Source: Rikenella microfusus (GTDB lineage Bacteria > Bacteroidota > Bacteroidia > Bacteroidales > Tenuifilaceae). Taken from it: a stretch of DNA of 64,000 nt. The notes under the pieces were generated by a model. That model did not search any database and was not told the DNA's origin. It was given only the letters and a program-made list of their open reading frames with translations. The stretch spans positions 1 through 64,000 of the forward strand of contig DYKO01000011.1 of assembly GCA_020722565.1 (NCBI GenBank), written 5' to 3'. The translations under genes and the position numbers were made by a program. Below, piece after piece: positions 27,231 through 35,334 of the stretch. Numbering within the stretch: position 1 is the stretch's first letter; each line of letters begins with the position of its first letter.

Positions 27231-29477
27231 ATGAGTTTTCAAACCGAAGAGGAGAAACAGGTAATTCAATCGCACTTCGACGATTTGCTACGAAGCTGCA
27301 CACGTTGCAATTCGCTCGAGGATCGAGATTTGATCATTAAAGCTTTTAACCTAGCCAATGAAGCCCATATGGGCGTCAGACGGAAATCGGGGGAGCCCTA
27401 CATCCTTCACCCAATTGCTGTTGCCAAAATTGTTACCAGCGAGATAGGACTCGGCGCTAAGGCAGTTGTCTGTGCCCTTTTGCACGATGTGGTTGAAGAT
27501 ACTGATTACACCATTGAGGATATCGAACGAATTTTTGGGAAAAAGATAGCCTCCATAATCGATGGACTAACCAAAATAACCGATGTTTTTGATGCCAATT
27601 CTACCATTCAGGCCGAAAATTTTAGAAAGATTTTGCTAACCCTGGCCGATGACATAAGGGTTATTCTCATAAAACTTGCCGATAGGCTCCATAACATGCG
27701 CACACTGGAATCGCTGCCAGCAACCAAGCAAATGAAAATTGCCAGTGAAACCATATACCTCTATGCCCCGCTTGCCCACAGACTTGGCCTATACGCTATA
27801 AAAACCGAGTTGGAAGATTTAAGCCTTAAGTATCGATACCCACAGGTTTATGAGGAAATTAAATCAAAAATAGTTGATAATGAAAAGCATAGGGTACAAC
27901 TTATAAATCATTTCTCCTTACCTATAATTCAAAAACTCGAGGAAAACAATATCGATTTTGAAATAAGTGGAAGAACAAAATCAGTTTACTCCATTTGGAA
28001 AAAGATGCAAACCAAAAACGTATCGTTTGAGGAGATCTACGATCTTTTGGCTGTGCGAATTGTTTTTAATCCATATCTTCATATTCCCGAGAAAACCCAG
28101 TGCTGGCATATCTACTCAATTATTACCGATATTTATAAGCCAAAACCCGATAGGCTACGCGATTGGGTAAGCACGCCTAAAGCCAATGGCTATGAGGCTT
28201 TACACTGTACCGTAATGGGACCCGATGGGAAATGGGTGGAGGTGCAGATTCGTTCCCGTAGAATGGACGACATAGCCGAAAGGGGATTTGCAGCCCACTG
28301 GAAGTACAAGGATATGGATGCCTCCAGCCAGGAGAACGAATTGGATAAGTGGATTAGGCGGGTACGGGATATGCTCGAAAACCCACAGGAGAATGCACTG
28401 GAGTTTTTGGATGAGTTTAAGCTAAATCTATTTACATCTGAAATAATTGTGTTTACCCCTAAGGGAGAAACCCGTAGCTTGCCTAAAGGCGCAACTGCAC
28501 TCGATTTTGCCTACGAAATTCATACCGAAGTGGGGAATATGGCCATTGGCGCCAAGGTTAACCATAAGCTGGTACCCCTAAGCCATGTGCTCAATACTGG
28601 CGATCAGATTGAGGTTATTACAGCCGCTTCACAGAAACCTACGTGGGAGCTGTTAAATTTTGCCACTACAGCAAAGGCCAAGGCGGCCATTAAAAATGCC
28701 CTAAAGGGGGAGGTGAAAAATCGTATTGAAAGGGGGCAAAAGATATTAGAGGACAAGCTCCAAGAACTTGGAATTCAACCTTCTGCAAGGGTGTTTAAAA
28801 AAATACTCCCTGCCTACGAGGTACTATCTAAGGATGAACTTTATGCAAAAATTGGAGCAGGCTTAATTAACCTCGAAAACCTTAAACGTATCCTCAAAAA
28901 GGATTCCCAAAGTAAGTGGATTAAGTACTGGAAGCTACAATTGGGAATGAAAACAAAACCTGAATCTGAATTCGAAGCATCCTCAAAACTCGATTTGCGC
29001 AAACCCATAATACTGGGTGAAGCTGATGACGATAAGCAACCCTATATTGTAGCCCAGTGTTGTAACCCCATTCCTGGCGATGAGGTTATTGGTTATGTTA
29101 CACCAGATGATGTTGTTGTGGTGCACAAGGCTACGTGTGCCGAGGCTGTAAGGATTATGGCGCAGCACGGCGACAAAATTGTTTCGGCCAAATGGACTAC
29201 CCAGAAGGCCCTGTCGTTTCTTGCCAGAATTGAAGTCAATGGCATGGATCGTATAGGTATAATTAATGAGCTCACTAGGGTGATTTCGGAGGAGCTGATG
29301 GTTAATATTCGAAAATTTTATATCGAAAGCCACGATGGTATTTTTGAGGGATACATCGATCTTTACGTTCACGATGTTGCTCATCTTAATAACCTAATCA
29401 TGAATATCATAAGGGTGAAGGGTATGGAAAATGTTAGGAGAATGGATAAATTTGACGACCGACAGGGCTTTTCTTAA
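27231..29477 (+). CDS. Bifunctional (p)ppGpp synthetase/hydrolase (RelA/SpoT)
   Basis: A 748-residue stringent-response enzyme with the full Rel domain order: HD hydrolase (about 40-190; LLHDVVEDTDYT intact), (p)ppGpp synthetase (about 240-360; DLLAVRIVFN, WVSTPKANGYEALHCTV), TGS (about 400-460; VFTPKGETRSLPKGATALDFAYEIH), helical/zinc-finger region (CCNPIPGDEVIGYV) and a C-terminal ACT domain (about 665-740). The intact HD motif indicates that it can both make and degrade (p)ppGpp, so it may be the principal Rel protein. It starts 23 bases after the T9SS cargo gene. Confidence 0.95.
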   Translation: MSFQTEEEKQVIQSHFDDLLRSCTRCNSLEDRDLIIKAFNLANEAHMGVRRKSGEPYILHPIAVAKIVTSEIGLGAKAVVCALLHDVVEDTDYTIEDIERIFGKKIASIIDGLTKITDVFDANSTIQAENFRKILLTLADDIRVILIKLADRLHNMRTLESLPATKQMKIASETIYLYAPLAHRLGLYAIKTELEDLSLKYRYPQVYEEIKSKIVDNEKHRVQLINHFSLPIIQKLEENNIDFEISGRTKSVYSIWKKMQTKNVSFEEIYDLLAVRIVFNPYLHIPEKTQCWHIYSIITDIYKPKPDRLRDWVSTPKANGYEALHCTVMGPDGKWVEVQIRSRRMDDIAERGFAAHWKYKDMDASSQENELDKWIRRVRDMLENPQENALEFLDEFKLNLFTSEIIVFTPKGETRSLPKGATALDFAYEIHTEVGNMAIGAKVNHKLVPLSHVLNTGDQIEVITAASQKPTWELLNFATTAKAKAAIKNALKGEVKNRIERGQKILEDKLQELGIQPSARVFKKILPAYEVLSKDELYAKIGAGLINLENLKRILKKDSQSKWIKYWKLQLGMKTKPESEFEASSKLDLRKPIILGEADDDKQPYIVAQCCNPIPGDEVIGYVTPDDVVVVHKATCAEAVRIMAQHGDKIVSAKWTTQKALSFLARIEVNGMDRIGIINELTRVISEELMVNIRKFYIESHDGIFEGYIDLYVHDVAHLNNLIMNIIRVKGMENVRRMDKFDDRQGFS

Positions 29478-29560
29478 TGGAGCTGCTTGCTTTGGCTTTA
29501 ATACCATTGCTGTTCATTACTAAAATTGTCAAAACATTTTAATCTTACGTGTGTTATATC

Positions 29561-29590
29561 TTTGATTTTGCTATTCTCGTTTTATATTTG
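29561..29590 (+). promoter_or_regulatory. Candidate promoter of the Fur-family gene
   Basis: TTTG (29561-29564), an 18-base spacer and TATATTTG (29583-29590) fit the Bacteroidota promoter consensus, 29 bases before ATG 29619. Pattern match only. Confidence 0.5.
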
Positions 29591-29618
29591 CTATTTAAAG
29601 TAAGTCTAAATTCATATT

Positions 29619-30092
29619 ATGATTTGCGCTGAGACTAAATCCACTGTAAGGAAAATACTTATTGATTATCTTGAACATAAAGGGCACAGAAAGACGCCTG
29701 AGCGTTTTGCCATACTGGATGAGATATACTCTCAGGATACCCACTTCGATATTGAGACATTGTACATCAATATGAAGAACAAAAACTATCAGGTAAGCCG
29801 TGCCACCCTATACAACACTATCGATTTGCTTCTTGAATGTGGATTGGTTATCAAACATCAATTTGGTAAAAACTCTTCTTTATACGAAAAGGCCTACGAG
29901 TGCAAGCAGCACGACCACCTGATTTGTACCCGATGCGGTAAAGTGATTGAGTTTTGCGATCCCCGCATTCAGGAAATTATCAACTCTGCTCAAAAGATTA
30001 GTTCATTTACCGTTTCACATCACTCGCTTTACCTTTATGGCATATGCAGTGATTGTAAGAAGGAGCTAGATAGTGTTGATGCCAATGAGTAG
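29619..30092 (+). CDS. Fur family transcriptional regulator
   Basis: A 157-residue metal- or peroxide-responsive regulator. The N-terminal winged helix (about 10-85; HRKTPERFAILDEIY, SRATLYNTIDLLLECGLV) is followed by the dimerisation/metal domain with HDHLICTRCGKVIEF and two CxxC zinc pairs (CTRC and CSDC) plus HHSLYLYGIC. Both structural zinc pairs and the histidine cluster are complete. Whether it is Fur, Zur or PerR cannot be settled from sequence by eye; the neighbours (rel and purA) do not help. It has its own promoter-like element. Confidence 0.92.
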   Translation: MICAETKSTVRKILIDYLEHKGHRKTPERFAILDEIYSQDTHFDIETLYINMKNKNYQVSRATLYNTIDLLLECGLVIKHQFGKNSSLYEKAYECKQHDHLICTRCGKVIEFCDPRIQEIINSAQKISSFTVSHHSLYLYGICSDCKKELDSVDANE

Positions 30093-30224
30093 CCTTTGTT
30101 AATATCTTTCTCTTCATCTTACTAAAAAAATCATTACCTTTAACTGCTTTTAAAAAGTGAATTTTTTTGAAATTCGAGTCAATTTCATGTGCAGCTTGCA
30201 TAAACTTCGATAATGTAAAAGGTG

Positions 30225-31493
30225 ATGGGTAAAGTTGATATTCTTTTAGGCCTTCAGTGGGGCGATGAGGGTAAAGGAAAAGTTGTGGATGTACTTACCC
30301 CAAATTATGATGTTATAGCTCGCTTTCAGGGAGGTCCAAATGCAGGTCATTCTCTGGAATTTAATAATATTAAGCATGTTCTGCATACTATACCCTCAGG
30401 TGTTTTTCATCCCGGATGTATTAATATTATTGGGAATGGTGTGGTAATTGATCCTATTATTTTGGCCAAGGAAATTCATTCCCTCGAGAAGTTAGGTGTT
30501 AATCTTAAGCTATCGCTTAAAATATCCAAGAAAGCCCATCTGATTCTTCCATCCCATCGTGAGCTCGATGCTGCATCAGAGGCTGCCAAGGGGAATAGCA
30601 AGATAGGTTCCACACTTAAGGGTATTGGCCCAACCTATATGGATAAAACCGGTAGGAATGGCTTACGGGTTGGCGATATCTTGTTGCCCAATTTTAGGGA
30701 GCGCTATAATTTTCTTAAAAACAAGCATAAGGAGATACTCAGGCTGTACAACTATGAAAGCAATATTGAACAGCATGAAACCGAATGGTTCGAGGGCATT
30801 GAATTGATGCGTGAGTATCAAATTATTGACTCGGAGTATGAAATCAATGAATACATAAATCAGGCCAAGCGAATTCTGGCCGAAGGGGCACAGGGGTCGC
30901 TACTCGATATCGATTTTGGGTCATATCCGTTTGTAACCTCTTCAAATACCATTTGTGCCGGTGCTTGTACCGGCTTGGGCATTGCCCCGCATAGGATAGG
31001 AGAGGTTTACGGTATCTTTAAGGCATACTGCACCCGAGTGGGTTCAGGGCCATTTCCCACTGAACTCGATAATCAGATTGGGGAAAAGATACGGCAGGTT
31101 GGGCATGAGTTTGGCGCCACAACCGGACGCCCCCGCCGATGCGGCTGGCTCGATTTGGTGGCCCTCAAGTATGCCATTATGCTTAACGGTGTAACGCAGT
31201 TAATTATGACCAAACCTGATGTGCTTGGTACCTTTGAAATTATCAAGGTGGCTGTTGCCTATAGAGTAAATGGTTACGAAACCTCTCGGCTTCCCTACGA
31301 CATTAATACACCCATCGAACCGGTTTACAAAGAATTTAAGGGTTGGATGCGCGACATTTCTGGTTTCAAGTCGGTTGACGACCTACCTGAGGAGCTAATT
31401 CGATACATTGAGTTCATTGAACAGGAAACGGGTGTTCCCGTTAAGATTATTTCTGTAGGACCGAATCGTGAGGATACGATTGTCAGGGATTAG
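30225..31493 (+). CDS. purA: Adenylosuccinate synthetase
   Basis: Catalyses GTP-dependent conversion of IMP and aspartate to adenylosuccinate, the first committed step to AMP. About 422 residues; ATG 30225 follows a GTG also open in the track. Motifs: LQWGDEGKGKVVD with the catalytic Asp, GGPNAGHS with the catalytic His, IGPTYMDKTGRNGLRVGD, the IMP-binding AEGAQGSLLDIDFGSYPFVTSS, and TTGRPRRCGWLDLVALK. It shares the IMP branch point with guaB, which is elsewhere in this window. It is followed within 4 bases by a convergent gene. Confidence 0.96.
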   Translation: MGKVDILLGLQWGDEGKGKVVDVLTPNYDVIARFQGGPNAGHSLEFNNIKHVLHTIPSGVFHPGCINIIGNGVVIDPIILAKEIHSLEKLGVNLKLSLKISKKAHLILPSHRELDAASEAAKGNSKIGSTLKGIGPTYMDKTGRNGLRVGDILLPNFRERYNFLKNKHKEILRLYNYESNIEQHETEWFEGIELMREYQIIDSEYEINEYINQAKRILAEGAQGSLLDIDFGSYPFVTSSNTICAGACTGLGIAPHRIGEVYGIFKAYCTRVGSGPFPTELDNQIGEKIRQVGHEFGATTGRPRRCGWLDLVALKYAIMLNGVTQLIMTKPDVLGTFEIIKVAVAYRVNGYETSRLPYDINTPIEPVYKEFKGWMRDISGFKSVDDLPEELIRYIEFIEQETGVPVKIISVGPNREDTIVRD

Positions 31494-31497
31494 GTAG

Positions 31498-32163
31498 TTA
31501 AAAAGCAATCTTAACCGAAGGGTTGTCAATGGGCTTGGCTTTCTGCCAGGCCTTTTTGCCATCGAACCCCGTTATATCCCATAACATTCCATTCGTATCG
31601 GAGGATTGATCGATAAGTCTTGCTGACGGCTCAATGTTGGATTGTGTTGCATTTAGCAACCCATTGTCGGCAAATAAACGTATTCCTGAGTAGTTAATAA
31701 TACTGTAATTTCCTGTAATAGCCGGCCAAAAATAGCTCCCCGAAGGTTTTATCAATACTACTCTAAATACCCATTCCACTGTTAAGGGGTACGATGCTGA
31801 TTTGGCTATGGTGGAATCGGAAAAATTTAAGCTAACTGAATGCTCTATCAGTATTTTGCTCAAATTTTGTTTTCTAAGCACATTACCCCGGCTATCGGTT
31901 ATTCTTATCCTATTGCTCAGCACTTTAACCTGTTCACTACTGGGTAGTTCAACAATAAGATTTGGTTGCTGGGTTGCCTGATAAACTTGAATGTTCAGGT
32001 TGACAGCTACCTCGGTTATTTGCTCATCAATTAGTTTTATTTCAGTAGCATATCTGTTAATTTCAATACTTTCTTCGGTTGCTTTTCTTTGCTGGCCTAA
32101 AACATGGTTGGGAAAAATAGTGTTGAGAAGCATGGATAGGAAACATGTTAAAACAAAGGACAT
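31498..32163 (-). CDS. Exported protein of unknown function
   Basis: About 221 residues with a signal peptide (MSFVLTCFLSMLLNTIFPNHVLGQ). The ORF track begins at 32268 inside the upstream MFS gene; I place the start at ATG 32163, which gives a proper signal sequence. That ATG lies within the 3' arm of the MFS gene's terminator hairpin. The mature part is probably beta-rich (NLNIQVYQATQQPNLIVELP; VLSNRIRITDSRGNVL) and ends with segments like YSIINYSGIRLFADNG. No domain recognised. It is likely periplasmic; a lipoprotein lipobox is not evident. Confidence 0.55.
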   Translation of the reverse strand: MSFVLTCFLSMLLNTIFPNHVLGQQRKATEESIEINRYATEIKLIDEQITEVAVNLNIQVYQATQQPNLIVELPSSEQVKVLSNRIRITDSRGNVLRKQNLSKILIEHSVSLNFSDSTIAKSASYPLTVEWVFRVVLIKPSGSYFWPAITGNYSIINYSGIRLFADNGLLNATQSNIEPSARLIDQSSDTNGMLWDITGFDGKKAWQKAKPIDNPSVKIAF

Positions 32164-32180
32164 CCGCAGTGCGGATGTCC
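32158..32180 (-). terminator. Intrinsic terminator of the MFS gene, overlapping the next start codon
   Basis: Read on the minus strand: GGACATCCGC, loop ACT, GCGGATGTCC, then TTTGTTTT. A perfect 10-bp stem and T-rich tail 17 bases after the MFS stop at 32198. The ATG of the next minus-strand gene (32163) is part of the second arm. Confidence 0.8.
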
Positions 32181-32197
32181 TTGAAATTGAGTGGGTA

Positions 32198-33595
32198 TTA
32201 CTTTTGAATATTTGGAAGTTCAAGACCATAACCTTTCTTTTTGTCTTCAGCCTTAAGTAGGAAGGCAAATATAAGGGCTAAAATACCGAGGGAGGTAAAT
32301 ATGAGCATAGGTAATGTATAGTTATAGGTATTAACGGTAACTCCCTCAACAACTTTTTGTCCGGTTACACAGTACTTATCAAGTACCCAGCCTATAAGGG
32401 CAGGAACACCCATCAATCCCCAGTTTTGTACCCAAAAGATTAGAGAATAAGCAGTACCCAGTTGGTTTTCAGGAATAATCTTAGGAACAGAGGGCCACAT
32501 GGCTGATGGGACTAAAGAGAAACCTATTCCTAGTATAACAATAAGGAAAATAGCAATTATCCAATGGTTGAGAAATGGGATGGAAAACAATCCATGAACA
32601 AAGATAAGTAGAATTGAGCCAATAATCATAATGGTAGCACCTTTACCCTTTCGATCGTAAATATTCCCAAAAAGAGGGGTTAGTAGTATGGTTCCAAAGG
32701 GGAGCATAGCTGGAATTGCCCCAGCTAATGAATCTGGAACGCCAAACTTATTAACCATTAAATCGGCTGCGTATTTTAAAAATGGAAATACGGCTGAATA
32801 GAATAAAACGCATAGAATAGCAATATACCACCATCCCTTGTTTGTGATGATTTTAAAGATATCAGTTACCTTAAATTCTTCTTCCTCATTTACTACATTG
32901 TTTTGTTTGTTAAATTCGGCTTGAGATGCATCCAGTTTTTTGTCCATAAATGTGTAAATGAAGAATGCGATTAGACCAATTACCAAAAGTATGAGGCAAA
33001 CAAGAATGGGTTTTGAAACATGGCCTAATGATTTAGCAATAGGTACAGATGTTGCAAGTGCCAAGGCAGTTCCCAAACGAGCTGTAGCCATTTCAAGCCC
33101 CATGGCAAGTGCAAGTTCCTTCCCCTTAAACCACTTAACAATTATCTTTGATACAGTAATCCCCGCAACTTCAACCCCTACGCCAAAAATAGCATAACCA
33201 AAAGCAGCCATAAATACCTGCGCCTTCATTGGGAATAACCATAAAATATTCCATGTTTGTCCATCTAGTGAATGAGTTGACACTGCCCAGAACTTTATGG
33301 CTGTACCAATAACCATAATTGTGGCTGCAGAAAGACCTGTGAAACGAATACCCATCTTATCGAGTATTATACCCCCGATAATGAGCATGAAAAGAAATAC
33401 ATTGAACCAACCGTAGGCGCTGGTAAAAAAGCCATATTCGGAACTGTCCCAACTTAATTGTTGCTCGAGTAGCCCCTTTAATGGAGCCATAATATCGGTC
33501 AAAAAGTAACCGGTGAGCATTGTAAATGCAACAACACCGAGGGCAGTCCACCTTGCCCAAGCGTGATCACGTAACGTCTGTCTAATTTTTTCCAT
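32198..33595 (-). CDS. MFS transporter
   Basis: A 465-residue major facilitator superfamily carrier with about twelve hydrophobic helices and a central cytoplasmic loop rich in charged residues (QNNVVNEEEEFKVTD, about 232-246). The N-terminal half shows YGFFTSAYGWFNVFLFMLIIGGIILDKMGIR, the inter-helix 2-3 MFS loop, and the second half has LFGNIYDRKGKGATIMIIG at the equivalent place. It resembles the nitrate/organic-anion or dipeptide (MFSD1-like) branches of Bacteroidota, but the substrate cannot be read. A strong terminator follows. Confidence 0.88.
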   Translation of the reverse strand: MEKIRQTLRDHAWARWTALGVVAFTMLTGYFLTDIMAPLKGLLEQQLSWDSSEYGFFTSAYGWFNVFLFMLIIGGIILDKMGIRFTGLSAATIMVIGTAIKFWAVSTHSLDGQTWNILWLFPMKAQVFMAAFGYAIFGVGVEVAGITVSKIIVKWFKGKELALAMGLEMATARLGTALALATSVPIAKSLGHVSKPILVCLILLVIGLIAFFIYTFMDKKLDASQAEFNKQNNVVNEEEEFKVTDIFKIITNKGWWYIAILCVLFYSAVFPFLKYAADLMVNKFGVPDSLAGAIPAMLPFGTILLTPLFGNIYDRKGKGATIMIIGSILLIFVHGLFSIPFLNHWIIAIFLIVILGIGFSLVPSAMWPSVPKIIPENQLGTAYSLIFWVQNWGLMGVPALIGWVLDKYCVTGQKVVEGVTVNTYNYTLPMLIFTSLGILALIFAFLLKAEDKKKGYGLELPNIQK

Positions 33596-33680
33596 TTGGT
33601 TATGTAGAATTAGGTTTGATTATTTTTTGCAGAGCAAATAAAATTAAAATCAATGAATAATTGCATAATTTTTATCAACA

Positions 33681-33706
33681 AAATAAAAACCGCCTCAACA
33701 GGCGGT
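33681..33706 (-). terminator. Intrinsic terminator of the SPOR lipoprotein gene
   Basis: ACCGCCT (33689-33695) and AGGCGGT (33700-33706) pair with a 4-base loop. On the minus strand the stem is followed by TTTTTATTT. It lies about 30 bases after the stop of the SPOR gene. Confidence 0.8.
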
Positions 33707-33736
33707 AGTTAAAGTATTCGAAAATATGCAATTTTT

Positions 33737-34189
33737 TTACTTGTTTTCGTAAATCCAAAGCTCTATTGGTTCGTTAACCCGCTCTGAGTTAATCCGATCA
33801 ATCTCGTTAAATGCTTTATTATAGCTGTCAAACTGACCAATTGAAACAAGTTTGAAACCATTGGGGGAATCCAAAATTTTTGTTTTATTGAACCCCATTC
33901 TATGAACCTCTTCTTCCCATGTTGTGGCATTTGAGGGGACCTTGAAACTGCCAATAATTACATGGAACTTATAGGTCGATTCGAATTCCTGTTGCTTGCG
34001 AAGCTCTTCCTGGCGTGCCCTCTCCTCGGCCAATCTTTTTTGTTCTTCTGCAAATGCTTTGGCTTTTGCAATGCTATCATCTTTTGCCTTTTGCAGGGCA
34101 ACTTGGTCAACCTTAGGTTTCTTCTTAAAGTACTTGCAACCTGTTCCAATAAATGCTGACAGTAAAACAAATATTAGTATTCTTTTCAT
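33737..34189 (-). CDS. SPOR-domain lipoprotein
   Basis: About 150 residues starting MKRILIFVLLSAFIGTGC, a lipoprotein signal with the acceptor cysteine at residue 18; the ATG at 34189 replaces the 20-residue-longer track start. A Lys/Glu/Arg-rich helical stalk (about 30-75) leads to a C-terminal SPOR domain (about 76-150; FHVIIGSFKVPSNATTWEEEV, KLVSIGQFDSYNKAFNEI). SPOR domains bind denuded septal peptidoglycan, so a cell-division or envelope role at the division site is likely. Single gene with its own terminator. Confidence 0.85.
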   Translation of the reverse strand: MKRILIFVLLSAFIGTGCKYFKKKPKVDQVALQKAKDDSIAKAKAFAEEQKRLAEERARQEELRKQQEFESTYKFHVIIGSFKVPSNATTWEEEVHRMGFNKTKILDSPNGFKLVSIGQFDSYNKAFNEIDRINSERVNEPIELWIYENK

Positions 34190-34306
34190 TGTAGTTCCGG
34201 TTTTGGGGTAATTTTTTTGCAATTTAAAAATTATTTTTTCAGAAACCAAAATTTATTTAAATAGTTGCTATTTTCATGTGGACGGTTTTAACGATTTAAA
34301 CATCTA

Positions 34307-35236
34307 CTAATCGCCAAGGAATGGGATTTGGCTATTAAAGTCGGGTCGGTAATGGAATTGGCTTTCGGGTTCCTGTATCCATCCCCTTAAACCCAAATCG
34401 TGCATCACATTAACCACTTGAACATATTCGTTTTCGTTAATATCCCTCTCTAGCTCTCTGGGTAGGCGAAGATTTTCGGGTGGGTAGTACTGCGACATTA
34501 ACGATACATGAAGGCGTGGGGATAGATTTTCGGCAATATATTTTAGTATTTTAATACTTTCATAAGAATGCCCTGGTAAAACTAGGTGCCTAACTATTAA
34601 ACCAAAGGCTATAGTCCCATCCTCGTTAAGTATTAGGCTCGATCCCTTCTGTCGGTACATCTCACGAATTGCTTTTGCCGCTACATCAAAATAATCGGCT
34701 ACACCAGAATATCTTTTAGAGGTTCCAGCACAGAAGTATTTAAAGTCGGGAAGATACACATCCACAACATTTTCCAGTAAGCGAAGCGTTTCAACGTTGT
34801 CGTAGCCATTCGAGTTGTAAACTATGGTGGGATGGTAACCTTTTTCTTTTACCCCTTCAATTATTTTAAGCATTTGGACAACCTGGTGACTGGGCGAAAC
34901 AAATCCAAGCATCGAAACCCCGGTGTCAAGAATCTTTGTAATATTTTCTACAATATTTTCGATATTGTTAAGCCATTTGTGGTTTGCTGTGTGATTTTTG
35001 CTAATTTGATGGTTCTGACAGTAAATGCATTGCAGATTGCAGTGTGCAAAAAATACATTGCAGATTCCTTTTTCCCCTGAGATAACCGGTTCTTCTCCTT
35101 TGTGTAAAAAGATGGAGGCAACTAGGGGCTCTACGCCAATCCTGCAAAATCCCAACCCATTATACCGATTTACTCCGCAATGGCGGGGGCAAATATTACA
35201 ATTTGTCAGGTCTAGTACATTATCCTGCATGAACAT
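34307..35236 (-). CDS. PflX-like radical SAM protein
   Basis: A 309-residue radical SAM enzyme of the COG1313 type (PflX, related to pyruvate formate-lyase activating enzymes). An N-terminal cysteine motif CNICPRHCGVNR with a later GFC (about 13-33) precedes the radical SAM 4Fe-4S motif CNLQCIYC (CxxxCxxC, about 67-74). Downstream are GFVSPSHQ, YNSNGYD and YLPDFKYF. The family's substrates are not established; activation of a glycyl-radical enzyme is a guess from homology, and no such enzyme adjoins it. A minus-strand TATATTTG -7 element is at 35251-35258. Starts ATG 35236; a second ATG lies two codons on. Confidence 0.85.
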   Translation of the reverse strand: MFMQDNVLDLTNCNICPRHCGVNRYNGLGFCRIGVEPLVASIFLHKGEEPVISGEKGICNVFFAHCNLQCIYCQNHQISKNHTANHKWLNNIENIVENITKILDTGVSMLGFVSPSHQVVQMLKIIEGVKEKGYHPTIVYNSNGYDNVETLRLLENVVDVYLPDFKYFCAGTSKRYSGVADYFDVAAKAIREMYRQKGSSLILNEDGTIAFGLIVRHLVLPGHSYESIKILKYIAENLSPRLHVSLMSQYYPPENLRLPRELERDINENEYVQVVNVMHDLGLRGWIQEPESQFHYRPDFNSQIPFLGD

Positions 35237-35334
35237 TTTTTTAGGTGTTGCAAATATAGATGCATAATGATGTGTTGAATAACATATTTTTATAGTTTTG
35301 CTAAACTATTTGGTGGAACAAAAACTCATGATAA

